Assembly (NCBI GenBank): GCA_963715635.1
Contig: OY970261.1
Span: forward strand, 1,798,001 to 1,862,000
DNA length: 64,000 nt
Source: JAPKZH01 sp963715635
Lineage (GTDB): Bacteria; Acidobacteriota; Aminicenantia; Aminicenantales; UBA4085
Reading direction: 5' to 3'
Each line of letters begins with the position of its first letter. Positions within the stretch are counted from its first letter, which is position 1. Under the pieces are notes generated by a model. That model was not told where the DNA came from. It did no database searches and saw only the letters and a list, made by a program, of their open reading frames with translations. Position numbers and translations under genes: made by a program. This document shows positions 17,535 through 26,310 of the stretch, piece by piece.

Positions 17535-17741
17535 TTATCGCCGGTTGCGCTTTTTGGCAGCAAAAAGCCCTAAAGAAAGCACTCCCGCGCCAAGCAGAGC
17601 AAGTGTGGCAGGTTCTGCAACGGAGTATGGAGGTTTAGGCTTACGAGGTCCAGCATTAGCGGATGTCGCGGCCGACATCGCCCAGAAGAGAAGAAAAAGC
17701 GCTGTCAACGGAACTGTGAACTTTATCATAAGGTTTTTCAT
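17535..17741 (-). CDS. Miniature PEP-CTERM sorting-domain protein
   Basis: A 68-aa protein. Residues 1-30 are a cleavable signal peptide ending in SAATSANA. Only about ten residues (GPRKPKPPYS) separate it from a PEP-CTERM sorting signal: an AEPATL motif, the hydrophobic segment LALLGAGVLSLGLFAA and the basic tail KKRNRR. Exosortases recognise this tripartite signal. The ATG is preceded by GGGAAGG, and a good promoter lies upstream. The cognate exosortase gene starts just upstream on the same strand. After signal cleavage and sorting almost nothing would remain, so it may be a small anchored peptide or a decoy/regulatory substrate. Confidence 0.85.
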   Translation of the reverse strand: MKNLMIKFTVPLTALFLLFWAMSAATSANAGPRKPKPPYSVAEPATLALLGAGVLSLGLFAAKKRNRR

Positions 17742-17782
17742 TTGGGCCTTCCCTGCTTCCTTTCCTAAGCCTTTCGATGAAA

Positions 17783-17812
17783 ATAATACATATATAATAA
17801 AATAGTTGTCAA
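17783..17812 (-). promoter_or_regulatory. Sigma-70-type promoter of the PEP-CTERM gene
   Basis: On the minus strand TTGACA (-35) and TATTAT (-10) are separated by 18 bases, about 40 bases upstream of the PEP-CTERM start codon. The -35 box is a perfect consensus. It lies downstream of the exosortase stop, so the small gene can be transcribed on its own. Confidence 0.65.
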
Positions 17813-17894
17813 GTAGATTTCCGAATAAAATTAAACAAAATTGAGAATGACATTTTTTGACACATTTTTAGCTGCGGTTTAGCAAAAAATTGTC

Positions 17895-18767
17895 TTAGAT
17901 CTTGTCTGCCAGAACGTTTTCTCGGCCTTCAGACCTCCTCAGGAACCAAAGTATTAATCCAAGAAGGACCAGCCCCACCGCAAAGAAGACGGAACCTGCA
18001 AACTTATGATGAAAATCCCCTTCGATGAACCTCATATCGATATGATACGAGAGCAGGTAAAGGCCGACAATTCGAAGCCCGTTTTTGAATACTGCAACAG
18101 GAAAAACAGCCAAGGCCAAAACGCCCTTTTTCCAGAATTTTCTAAGAAAGAGGTGTCCGGCTAGGATACCGGTTATAAAAAGTGCCAGGCTCGACCGTAT
18201 CCCGCTACATTCTTTGGCGACCTCAATGCTGAAGCCTGGAAGATAGAAGACAGAGCCCTCCCGGGTGAAATGCACGCCTATTGCCTTGAAGAGCAAGTTC
18301 GTAACACTCGTGGAAGCCGTAACTAGGACGGAAATGATTTTTCCCACCAATATCGCGGGGATGGGTACTGCAAAGATGAGAAAAGCAGCCGGAAAGTACG
18401 CCTTCCTAAGCGCCTCTTTACCATAAAGAAATAAAAAAGATCCCAGCCAAAAGACAAGAGCGGAAAAAGTCGCAATCGAAGCGTAATCGTTGGGATCAGC
18501 CTCCAGACCTCGCCCGACCAAGCGAAGAATAGCTCCCGCCGCCATGATAAAAAGCCCGGGGAAACAGAAAGAACGCGATCTCCCAAATATTTCTTTTCTC
18601 TTCCTAAATAGGAAAAAAGCGCTGATGACCGGGATCAAAGGAATGTGGGAGTAATAATCAGTCAGCTTGGAATTCTGCAAAAGGTCTCGCAGCGGTGAAA
18701 ACGCCATCCAAATCGCAACGATGGAAAAGAGGACAAGCAAAAGGCTTTTCAAGCTCTGACGTTTCAT
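17895..18767 (-). CDS. Exosortase
   Basis: A polytopic membrane protein of about 290 residues, predicted eight helices. It has the exosortase/archaeosortase catalytic triad: Cys in EVAKECSGIRSSLALF, Arg in FKNGLRIVGLYLLSYH, and His in GDFHHKFAGSVFF. Exosortases cleave PEP-CTERM signals at the inner membrane, usually alongside EPS synthesis genes as here. The start is ambiguous: ATG 18767 (MKRQSLKSLLL) sits right before the first helix, and an earlier start at 18812 would add 15 residues. Neither has a clear ribosome binding site. A PEP-CTERM protein follows 153 bases downstream. Confidence 0.92.
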   Translation of the reverse strand: MKRQSLKSLLLVLFSIVAIWMAFSPLRDLLQNSKLTDYYSHIPLIPVISAFFLFRKRKEIFGRSRSFCFPGLFIMAAGAILRLVGRGLEADPNDYASIATFSALVFWLGSFLFLYGKEALRKAYFPAAFLIFAVPIPAILVGKIISVLVTASTSVTNLLFKAIGVHFTREGSVFYLPGFSIEVAKECSGIRSSLALFITGILAGHLFLRKFWKKGVLALAVFPVAVFKNGLRIVGLYLLSYHIDMRFIEGDFHHKFAGSVFFAVGLVLLGLILWFLRRSEGRENVLADKI

Positions 18768-18988
18768 TTTGCGAAGATCATAATTTACAGCAAATCGAGA
18801 TGTCAACATCAAGCGAGCCGTTTTATTGAGCCCAATCCAAATTTTCGTCTGGGGATTTGCAGCGGCACTTTAAAACAAATGAGCTATTTTCCTAAGGCTT
18901 ATTTGTATCTGAAGCGTTCGACAAGATTCCTGAAGAAAATATTTTGAAAAAACAGTTTTTTAAAGATAGGAAAGATTAGGATAAGACT

Positions 18989-19153
18989 GGCGAATTTACC
19001 GAAAATAGATTCACCCGTGCTACCCCTAGAGCCTTTCTTGGCCTTTATATCTGTAAGACTATCGTGGAGGCTCACGGCGGCCCGATCTGGGCAACGAGCT
19101 ACCCCTAGGTCGGTTCTACCCTCAGTTTTGTTCTACCGGTGGAAGCCTATTAA
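18989..19153 (+). pseudogene. Remnant of a sensor histidine kinase ATPase domain
   Basis: Plus-strand translation from about 19010 gives FTRATPRAFLGLYICKTIVE, followed by AHGGPIWATSYP, a TAG stop (19106), then VGSTLSFVLPVEAY and TAA. This matches the G-box end of HATPase_c domains of histidine kinases (GLGLYICKxIVEAHGG, GSTFSFxLP). It has an internal stop, no start and no upstream kinase, so it is a decayed fragment. It is convergent with the radical SAM gene and touches its stop codon. Confidence 0.75.
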
Positions 19154-20622
19154 AAAGAGGTAGAGCTTTTTTTGCCTAACGCCAGCCTGTATCTGAAGCT
19201 TTCGGCAGCTCTTCTAAATAGTCTATTCTGGTAGAATAGCCTTTCCATCAAGCCGTTTGCCAGAATTCGACTCACTAGCCTTCCAATTACACCGTACTTC
19301 TGAAATATTCGCCGAACCGCATCGCGGTGTACCTGGTTGCGAATTTTTGCGAGGTAGCGGTATAGTTTTATCCTTTCCTGCTTGGGCAACTCGGGGGTTT
19401 CGAAAACAGGAGCCTTGGTAAGGCAGGAGATGTCGTTGAGATATTCCTCAGGTTTGATAAGGAAATAACCACTCTTTCCGACCCAATCATAGAGCTCAGT
19501 GCCGGGATACGGGATCGTGTTGTAGAAATGGACTTCCTGGATCGGGTATTTCCGGCTGAGTCTGACCTTGTCTTCCACGTCGCTCCTCGTCTCATACGGC
19601 GTACCCACGACGAACAGCAACTTAACGTTATAGCCGAGGTCACAGGCTAGCTTAATGGCCCGCTCAATGGCCTCCATGGTCTCGCCTTTCTTGACTATTT
19701 CCAGTATCTTGTTATTGCCTGCATCGACTCCGAAGGCGATATAGTTGAAGCCCACCTCACGCATTCTCATCAGCATCTCTTTATCCACACAATCGGCCCT
19801 GATGCCATTAGAGCAACGCAAGAATAGCCCCTTGAGCCCTCGTTTCTCGATTTCATCACATATCTCGAAGACGCGCTCTCTTATCAGATTGAAATTATCG
19901 TCGTCGAAGTTGAACTGCCGATAGCCACGGCTATACCAGTACTCTATTTCATCCCCGACATGTTTTGCACTTCTGGGTCGGAAAATGGGTGAGATGATCC
20001 GGTTAGGACAGAAGATACACTGGTGAGGGCAGCCTCTGCTCGAATATATGGTTATCTCCGGAACATACCTTCTCATTTCAAATTTTTCATATCGTGGCCA
20101 AGGTATCTGGTCTAAGTTGGAGACAAATTCTCTATCGCCAGTGTAAACAACATCATCGCCGTTTCTGAAGATTAAGCCTTTTATCTCATTTTCTGGAACG
20201 CCTTGGCAGAGTTCGGTGAGGGTGCCCTCTCCTTCAAAAACGACACCGTAATCTATCTCCGGACATTCCTTTAAGACCTGATTTTTCAAAATGGTCACAT
20301 GTGGACCACCAACTACGATTCTCAGGCGTTCATCAAAATTCCTGATCGCAGACAGGAGTTGATAAAGCCTTCTATGTTCTAGGGAAATTAGACTCATCCC
20401 GACCAGATCAGGTTGAAAATCCCGGATTTTCTGATGAAGGTGTCTAAGTTTATAGCCCAGATTCATATCTAGAACATCATACTCGATCCCCTGATCGGAC
20501 AACGTCTCGGCCAGATATGCCTGACCGATGTGCGGCGTAAGGCCTCTCCATTCAGCATGATAAGGTGGATTTACGATCAGCACTTTGCGAAACCTTACCC
20601 TTCCGTTAGTTTTCTGTTTCAT
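19150..20622 (-). CDS. B12-binding radical SAM protein
   Basis: About 490 residues. The N-terminal cobalamin-binding domain (about 10-150) has VVGGPHVTILKN and FEGEGTLTELCQG. The radical SAM domain has the [4Fe-4S] motif CPHQCIFC within YSSRGCPHQCIFCPNR and a GVDAGNNKIL strand. Such enzymes methylate or rearrange unactivated carbons. ATG 20622 is preferred because GGGAGG precedes it; an in-frame ATG at 20658 would overlap the upstream methyltransferase stop. Adjacency to the methyltransferase suggests a joint pathway for modifying a sugar, lipid or small molecule. The substrate cannot be read from the sequence. Confidence 0.9.
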   Translation of the reverse strand: MKQKTNGRVRFRKVLIVNPPYHAEWRGLTPHIGQAYLAETLSDQGIEYDVLDMNLGYKLRHLHQKIRDFQPDLVGMSLISLEHRRLYQLLSAIRNFDERLRIVVGGPHVTILKNQVLKECPEIDYGVVFEGEGTLTELCQGVPENEIKGLIFRNGDDVVYTGDREFVSNLDQIPWPRYEKFEMRRYVPEITIYSSRGCPHQCIFCPNRIISPIFRPRSAKHVGDEIEYWYSRGYRQFNFDDDNFNLIRERVFEICDEIEKRGLKGLFLRCSNGIRADCVDKEMLMRMREVGFNYIAFGVDAGNNKILEIVKKGETMEAIERAIKLACDLGYNVKLLFVVGTPYETRSDVEDKVRLSRKYPIQEVHFYNTIPYPGTELYDWVGKSGYFLIKPEEYLNDISCLTKAPVFETPELPKQERIKLYRYLAKIRNQVHRDAVRRIFQKYGVIGRLVSRILANGLMERLFYQNRLFRRAAESFRYRLALGKKSSTSF

Positions 20623-20654
20623 AGTTATATCCTCCCTGCCCCGGGTGATACCAC

Positions 20655-21605
20655 TCATGACATAGACTGCTTTGTTCCTCTTACAAATATCAAGTGCTCC
20701 ATGCCGCTTACTAAAGTGGTCTGACTAAAATTATTCTTATCAAACCAGCCTAGTACTTCTTCACGGGTATGACGAGTCATAAAACTGGGGTGGAGAGAAT
20801 TGAAAAGAAAAAATGCATTCGATTTTAATGAGGTCTTGCGCTTCTTAAGTATCCTTTTAGCCAGAGACAGCGCCGGGGCAAGACACCAACTAACATAAAG
20901 CAATAATCTCCGAGGCATTCTATGAGATATACTAAAGAAATCTTTGAGCTTCACGGTGAAAGCCAGATCCTCTTTATCAGGTACTGCCACCATTAATCTG
21001 CCAGACGATCTCACCAAATTAGCCAGGTTTTCAAATGCCTGAGCAGGATTATGGACGTAGCATATTGCCAGTTTGCTCCATACATAATCAAAGGCCTCAT
21101 TTTTAAACGGTAAATTGGCGATATCTGCTTGGATTATATGTACATTCTGGCTAGACTGGCAATATTGATGAATTCGTTCTATTGAAGAGGCGATATCTAT
21201 GCCGATAATCTCGACTCCATACTCCCCCAATGCTCTTGTTAGGCGTCCACACCCGCAGCCAGCGTCAAGAACAACGCTGCCAAGTAGGTCAGCAGCGCCT
21301 ATGCCAAGATAATTGAAAAAATTGTCAAGTTCCTGTTGTTCTGTTTCTCCATAGTACGTATTAGTCTCCAGCTTTCCTTCAGATTGTATAGCCCATTGAT
21401 AACCCCAGCTTTCCGCTAAGTCTATTCGGTCGCCCAAATCAAGCATCATTCTGGGAACACCCTTAAATATTGGAAAAGATCTTTGACAGTTGCCACATTG
21501 AAGAAGGCCCTCAGTTACTTGAACATTGGTCACCTCTTTTTCAAGCAACTCTAGGTCATGTTTACAATTTGGACAGCATAAGAGATCTAGTATTTTTCTT
21601 TGCAT
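20655..21605 (-). CDS. SAM-dependent methyltransferase with Trm112-like zinc ribbon
   Basis: About 316 residues. The N-terminus (MQRKILDLLCCPNCKHDL ... CGNCQRSFPI) is a Trm112p-like zinc ribbon with two CxxC pairs. A class I methyltransferase follows: VVLDAGCGCGRLTRAL (motif I), IIGIDIASS, IIQADIANLPF and SSGRLMVAVPD. The ATG at 21605 begins the zinc-ribbon family start; upstream in-frame codons look non-coding. It is immediately upstream of the B12 radical SAM gene and probably in one operon with it. The methyl acceptor is unknown. Confidence 0.85.
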   Translation of the reverse strand: MQRKILDLLCCPNCKHDLELLEKEVTNVQVTEGLLQCGNCQRSFPIFKGVPRMMLDLGDRIDLAESWGYQWAIQSEGKLETNTYYGETEQQELDNFFNYLGIGAADLLGSVVLDAGCGCGRLTRALGEYGVEIIGIDIASSIERIHQYCQSSQNVHIIQADIANLPFKNEAFDYVWSKLAICYVHNPAQAFENLANLVRSSGRLMVAVPDKEDLAFTVKLKDFFSISHRMPRRLLLYVSWCLAPALSLAKRILKKRKTSLKSNAFFLFNSLHPSFMTRHTREEVLGWFDKNNFSQTTLVSGMEHLIFVRGTKQSMS

Positions 21606-21998
21606 CGTATATCTATCTTTTCCAGGATACTGTAATGACCCCCCGAAAATCAAGATGCATCTTCCTCTGCCGTCCACTTCCTGACCTTTATATCTCCACC
21701 TCCTTGGTCGAGTATAAACTCTAACTACCGGACGTGTCTACCTTCTCAGGGGGTCAATATAGTAATGATCGCTGCTGGCGATCACATTTTCGATTTTTCA
21801 ATCCTAGGTAGCCCGATCGGATGCGATAATGTATAATATAAATGGGATAATAGACAATCACCGGCGGACGGAAAATCTCGGTGGCTTCAATTCTTGTGCT
21901 TTTCATCTTTGTATAGCAGATGACAGAAAATTTACATCAATTAACACTTCTTGACCTCGGATTCGCAGGCCTCGCCTTCCTTAAAACAGTCAGCCAAG
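21606..21998. other. Divergent intergenic region, no gene seen
   Basis: 393 bases between the divergent methyltransferase and the tandem-domain protein. A short hairpin (stem tgatcgc/gcgatca, loop tgctg) lies at 21766-21784. AT-rich text around 21825-21850 includes tataat but has no convincing -35 box. No open frame has coding character. Confidence 0.5.
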
Positions 21999-22928
21999 AT
22001 GAAGAAAAAAAGTGAACCTTCAAGATCGAATCTCCGGGCCGGAGATATTGTGGAGGTCAGGAGCTTTGATGAAATCGCTTCTACCTTAGGGGATGACGTC
22101 ACGATGGCGGAGTTGCCTTTCCAGCCTGAGATGCGGAAATATTGCGGGGGCACATATAGAGTTCTTCGGCCGGTTAAAAAATTGATCATCGAAAACGCCA
22201 ATACGGGGTTAAGAGGAATCAGGAACACGGTTCTGTTGGATGGCATCAATTGTGATGGCCAGTATCACCATGACTGTACCAGGTATTGCTTCTTTCTATG
22301 GAAAGAAGCCTGGCTAAAAATGGCTGGCCATCAACAGCATCCTGCCAAACCGCCTGCTGATTTTAATGATACCGCGCTCCAGCCCCTCCACCAAATCCCT
22401 CAGCCATTATCCGGCGATTGCCAATCCATGACGCTAGTGAAAGCCACCTACCCCTTGCCGATCTGGAACCTTAAACAATATATTTGGGACATCACCGATA
22501 ACACTTTGCCCCTCTTAAAAAGGATTATTCTTCTTTCAGTATCAATTGCCCGGCACATTAAGAAATTGCTTAGATTCAGTCTTCCTAATAGGCTAAGCAG
22601 TCATCTGGATAAAAAGCCATACATTGACTTCACCTTGCAACCCGGAGACTGGGTAGAAATCAAGAACATGGATGAAATCATGGCAACCTTGGACAGTTCA
22701 GGAAAGAACCGGGGTTTGGCGTTCACCAAGGAAATGAAAAAATTCTGTAGCCAGAGATTTTCCGTGCTTAGGTCCGTCGATCAGATCATAATCGAAGGAA
22801 CCGGGGAAATACGGAGACTTTCACATACGGTGATTTTGAAAGCGGCAAATTGTGATGGCCAACCCCATTTTGGATGCGGCCGCAACTGTTACTTGATGTG
22901 GAGAAAGATCTGGTTGAAAAAAGTATAA
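21999..22928 (+). CDS. Tandem-duplicated Cys/His domain protein, function unknown
   Basis: About 309 residues made of two copies of one domain, roughly residues 10-108 and 215-309. Each copy has a GD-V-E-(R/K) start, an acidic DEI-TL stretch, a YCGGTYRVLR / FCSQRFSVLR core and a shared end: NCDGQYHHDCTRYCFFLWKE in copy 1 and NCDGQPHFGCGRNCYLMWRK in copy 2. The conserved CDGx2Hx2Cx3C pattern could bind a metal or cluster. Single-domain relatives are, to my recollection, uncharacterised proteins found near surface-polysaccharide genes. ATG 21999 is used; an upstream TTG is possible. It heads the plus-strand run of FemAB, PSD and ATP-grasp genes. Confidence 0.7.
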   Translation: MKKKSEPSRSNLRAGDIVEVRSFDEIASTLGDDVTMAELPFQPEMRKYCGGTYRVLRPVKKLIIENANTGLRGIRNTVLLDGINCDGQYHHDCTRYCFFLWKEAWLKMAGHQQHPAKPPADFNDTALQPLHQIPQPLSGDCQSMTLVKATYPLPIWNLKQYIWDITDNTLPLLKRIILLSVSIARHIKKLLRFSLPNRLSSHLDKKPYIDFTLQPGDWVEIKNMDEIMATLDSSGKNRGLAFTKEMKKFCSQRFSVLRSVDQIIIEGTGEIRRLSHTVILKAANCDGQPHFGCGRNCYLMWRKIWLKKV

Positions 22929-23012
22929 GTGTCAAATGGCAGCAGCATATACTTATCTTCCCGGCCTGATCACTCCCGTTAGGTTAAATCCATCGCTTAG
23001 GTCTTCACTTAT

Positions 23013-24044
23013 ATGAATCTTGAAATCATTGATCCGATTGAATACCCTGATTGGGACGCGCTTTTGCTGCGGAATGAAGATTATTCTTTTTTTCATTCAT
23101 CAGCTTGGGCGAAAACCCTCAAAGAAAGTTATGGATGCGATCCGGTCTATTTCGCTTCAATCGAGGCTGGCCGATTGTCTTTATTGATGCCCTTCATGAA
23201 TGTCGTTAGTCCTCTAACAGGCCGAAGAGGGGTTTCCCTTCCTTTCACCGACCGATGCGCACCGTTTTTTTTGACAAAGGAACTTTTATGGGCCGCTGTG
23301 GAACGCGCAATTGATTTCGGCAAAGAAACCAGGTGGAAATACATCGAGTGGAGAGATGCGGCCTATTTCTCTGAAGAACCGTCCCCCTGGGAAGTTTACT
23401 ATACTCATGACCTCAATCTCTTGAGGACAGAGTCGGAGCTATTCTCCTCTCTCAAAGACAGCAATCGGAGAAACGTCAACAAAGCAATCAAAGAAGGCGT
23501 GTCCATAAAAATCGGCCGTTCTTTGGGCTCCTTGAAGTCGTTCTATCGACTGAATTGTATGACAAGAAGGCGGCACGGTCTACCGCCCCAGCCATTCTTT
23601 TTCTTTAAAAAGGTCTTCGATTTCGTTATTTCCAAGGGATATGGAATTGTCGTTTCTGCATTTTATTCAAATAACGTGGTCGCTGCGTCAGTCTTTTTTC
23701 ATTTCGGGAAGAATGCTATATATAAATATGGGGCTTCTAATATGAAGTATCAGAATTTGAGGCCCAGTAACCTGCTCATGTGGGAAGCCATAAAATGGTA
23801 TAGAAATCAAGGATATGAAGCACTCAATTTTGGGAGGACCGAGTTCAATAATCAAGGACTTTTGCATTTTAAAAGCCTGTGGGGTGCGATTGAGAGTCCA
23901 CTAAAATATTACCGATACGATTGCAAAAAAAAGGCTTATCTCCAAAATTATCCGCCATTCGATATTCAAAATAAAATACTCACTTGGACACCGGCTAGTA
24001 TTCTTCGCATTTTCGGACGATTATTTTATAAACATGTCGGGTAA
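23013..24044 (+). CDS. FemAB-like GNAT-fold transferase (PEP-CTERM/EPS type), copy 1
   Basis: A 343-aa protein with the double-GNAT layout of FemAB/FemX-type transferases: N-terminal YSFFHSSAWAKTLKESYG, LTGRRGVSLPFTDRCAP, and a C-terminal acetyltransferase-like half (RRNVNKAIKEGV; YGASNMKYQNLRPSNLLMW; LNFGRTEFNNQGLLHFKSLWG). FemAB proteins transfer amino acids from aminoacyl-tRNA, and related ones occur in exosortase-linked EPS loci. It shares order and motifs with 26311-27372, including the final FYKHVG/LYKHMG. No signal peptide is seen. The substrate is unknown. Confidence 0.85.
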   Translation: MNLEIIDPIEYPDWDALLLRNEDYSFFHSSAWAKTLKESYGCDPVYFASIEAGRLSLLMPFMNVVSPLTGRRGVSLPFTDRCAPFFLTKELLWAAVERAIDFGKETRWKYIEWRDAAYFSEEPSPWEVYYTHDLNLLRTESELFSSLKDSNRRNVNKAIKEGVSIKIGRSLGSLKSFYRLNCMTRRRHGLPPQPFFFFKKVFDFVISKGYGIVVSAFYSNNVVAASVFFHFGKNAIYKYGASNMKYQNLRPSNLLMWEAIKWYRNQGYEALNFGRTEFNNQGLLHFKSLWGAIESPLKYYRYDCKKKAYLQNYPPFDIQNKILTWTPASILRIFGRLFYKHVG

Positions 24045-24079
24045 CATTGTTTATTTTGATCATCGAGCTTAAGAATATC

Positions 24080-24319
24080 ATGCTTGCCAGGCTTAGATTG
24101 ACGCGGACGACAAAGGCTGCAAATACAAGATTCTTGTTGCATTATTCCCAAATGACCATGATTGCTAAGCATAATAAAAGTTTGTATATTATCATTCGAT
24201 CCGTTATTAAGTATGATAGGCGCTACTTCAAGCAATATTTTCACGAATATTTAGAAGCGATGCAACCCATAAAGATTAGTCATGATCCTGTGGGCAAGCA
24301 AATCATAGGCTACGCATGA
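24080..24319 (+). CDS. Small basic hypothetical protein
   Basis: A possible 79-aa product (MLARLRLTRTTKAANTRF to GKQIIGYA), Lys/Arg/Tyr-rich. It has no membrane segment or recognised motif. Support comes from position: it fills the gap between two co-directional genes and its TGA overlaps the next ATG (ATGATG), as in coupled genes. Against it, no ribosome binding site is visible and several starts are possible. Confidence 0.3.
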   Translation: MLARLRLTRTTKAANTRFLLHYSQMTMIAKHNKSLYIIIRSVIKYDRRYFKQYFHEYLEAMQPIKISHDPVGKQIIGYA

Positions 24320-25113
24320 TGATTTATTTTGTTATTTTTTTTACTGTGACAATCATATTAATAATCCTTTCTGCCAAATGGGAACTTAACAGGAAAATTG
24401 CTTTTCCTTGGGCCATCTTGATGGGAATTCTTGCCTGCACGACGATCGCATTGATAAAAAGAGCCGGATATAATCTTCATCCTCTCCAGCTTTTATTTAT
24501 TGCCGGCTCACAGGCTTTGATCCTCTCCCTAATTGCAGTTCTTATTCTCTTTTTCAGAAACCCAGAGAGGACGCCGCCCGCGCAGGAGGGTATCATTATT
24601 TCCCCTGCTGACGGAATCGTCAAATATGTCAAAGAGATCCATAATGGCGAATTTCCTTTTGCTCTAAAGAATAAAAATACGATTCCGATTAGCGAGTTTG
24701 TTGGAACTGATATTATTGCCGGCAACGGGATACAGATCGGAATTGGAATGAGCCTCTTGGACGTGCATGTTAATCGCAGTCCTATCGCCGGCAAAATTTC
24801 TCTCCTTAGAAGGATTCCCGGCACGTTTAATTCCTTGAAGAAAATAAATTCGCTTCTTGAAAATGAAAGAGTCGCTGCAATAATTGAAGGCCGCGTGATT
24901 AAAATCGGCATTGTCCTGATTGCTTCACGCCTGGTGAGAAGAATCTGTATGTATCTAACTGAAGGAGCGGAGGTTGCTTTTGGCCAAAGGATAGGGATGA
25001 TAAGATTCGGGTCCCAGGTGGACGTAATAATGCCTATGAGCAGGACTTTAAAGATCAATGTGAAGCCGGGCGACAAGGTTAAGGCAGGCGCATCAATCTT
25101 AGCCTCATTTTAG
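24316..25113 (+). CDS. psd: Phosphatidylserine decarboxylase-like proenzyme
   Basis: A 265-aa protein. Two or three N-terminal hydrophobic helices are followed by the PSD hallmarks FFRNPERTPP, IISPADGIVKYV, MSLLDVHVNRSPIAG and the C-terminal RFGSQVDVIMP. The Gly-Ser there is the expected self-cleavage site that makes the pyruvoyl cofactor. PSDs convert phosphatidylserine to phosphatidylethanolamine; this short form resembles archaeal-type enzymes. Its place inside an EPS locus between FemAB and ATP-grasp genes, without a phosphatidylserine synthase neighbour, suggests a modifying role such as supplying an aminated lipid or ethanolamine group. That role is inferred. Confidence 0.85.
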   Translation: MMIYFVIFFTVTIILIILSAKWELNRKIAFPWAILMGILACTTIALIKRAGYNLHPLQLLFIAGSQALILSLIAVLILFFRNPERTPPAQEGIIISPADGIVKYVKEIHNGEFPFALKNKNTIPISEFVGTDIIAGNGIQIGIGMSLLDVHVNRSPIAGKISLLRRIPGTFNSLKKINSLLENERVAAIIEGRVIKIGIVLIASRLVRRICMYLTEGAEVAFGQRIGMIRFGSQVDVIMPMSRTLKINVKPGDKVKAGASILASF

Positions 25114-25137
25114 CAAAGATGATACGATAGGATTCAC

Positions 25138-26304
25138 ATGAAAACACCAGGTGCCGTCGTTACAGGAGGAGACTTTCAGGCGCTCGGCGTTATTAAAAGC
25201 CTGGGTCGAAAAGGCATTCCTGTTCATGTTTTAGATCACGAACTCTCCATCGGGCGCTTTTCTCGCTATTGCAAAAGATTCTCCTTTGCTCCCAATCCCT
25301 CAATGGAAGAAGAATATCTTGGCTTTCTAATGGATTATGCAAAAAGACTGGAACTAGACAAATGGGTTTTATATGCAAACAATGACCGAGTCGTCTGTCT
25401 ATTGTCCAAGCATAAAAAAACGCTTGAAAAGCACTTCCGTATCCCATCGCCGGACTGGGAATCGATCAAGTATGTTTTCAACAAGAAAAATACTTACCAG
25501 CTGGCAGAATCGCTGGGCATTCCGGCGCCTAAAACATACTATCCTCAAGATGTTTATGACCTTGAAAAGCTCGACATGAGCTTTCCCGTCGTTATCAAGC
25601 CTGCGACAAGAGACGTCTTTTTCGAAAAGTTCCGCAAGAAAGCTTTCCTAATCCAGGACAAGCAGCGCCTACTCCAGATCTATAAGACGGTTTGCGACGT
25701 CATTCATCCTTCTGAGGTGCTTATCCAAGAATTTATTCCGGCAGGGCCAAAACATCTCTATTCCTTTTGTCCGTTTTTTAAGGAGGGGAAGGTTGTCGCG
25801 AGAATTATGGCGAGACGGTCCAGACAGCACCCCATGGACTTTGGACAGGCCACCACATTTGCTGAAACCGTGTATATCCCTGAACTTGAGGATATGGGAA
25901 AAAAGTTTCTCGCAAAAATAAATTACTATGGACTGGCCGAAGTTGAATTCATGTTTGACACAAGGGATAAGCAATATAAATTCCTGGAGGTCAATGCACG
26001 GGTGTGGGGCTGGCATACCCTGGCCATTGGCGCCGGGATTGACCTGCCATACCTGCTTTTTCAAGATATGACCGGTCAGCCTTTGCAGATACCTTCCTCA
26101 TTGAACGATATGAAATGGCTACGCTTAATTACCGACATGCCAACGGTCATGAGTGAAATGATAAAGGGGAGGATGTCGCTGAGGGAATATGTGTTATCAT
26201 TAAAAGGCAAAAAAGAATTAGCGGTTTTTTCTTTAGATGACCCATTGCCCTTTTTTGCAGAAATTCTTATGATTCCGTATCTTTGGGCAAAAAGAGGCTT
26301 CTAA
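25138..26304 (+). CDS. ATP-grasp family carboxylate-amine ligase
   Basis: A 388-aa ATP-grasp protein. The N-terminal part (GAVVTGGDFQALGVIKSLGR) is a Rossmann-like preATP-grasp domain. The ATP-grasp fold includes FPVVIKPATRDVFF (ATP-binding Lys), VLIQEFIPAGPKHLYSFCPF and the metal-binding FLEVNARVWGWHTLA. Such enzymes join a carboxylate, via acyl-phosphate, to an amine. Next to FemAB-like transferases it could attach an amino acid or peptide to a sugar or lipid acceptor. It begins 24 bases after the PSD stop and ends six bases before the next FemAB gene, so one operon is likely. Confidence 0.85.
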   Translation: MKTPGAVVTGGDFQALGVIKSLGRKGIPVHVLDHELSIGRFSRYCKRFSFAPNPSMEEEYLGFLMDYAKRLELDKWVLYANNDRVVCLLSKHKKTLEKHFRIPSPDWESIKYVFNKKNTYQLAESLGIPAPKTYYPQDVYDLEKLDMSFPVVIKPATRDVFFEKFRKKAFLIQDKQRLLQIYKTVCDVIHPSEVLIQEFIPAGPKHLYSFCPFFKEGKVVARIMARRSRQHPMDFGQATTFAETVYIPELEDMGKKFLAKINYYGLAEVEFMFDTRDKQYKFLEVNARVWGWHTLAIGAGIDLPYLLFQDMTGQPLQIPSSLNDMKWLRLITDMPTVMSEMIKGRMSLREYVLSLKGKKELAVFSLDDPLPFFAEILMIPYLWAKRGF

Positions 26305-26310
26305 TAAACT

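Noticed and set aside
21766..21784. Hairpin as intrinsic terminator
   Set aside because: The stem is only seven base pairs and no T-run follows immediately; the flanking genes are divergent, so a terminator is not expected there.
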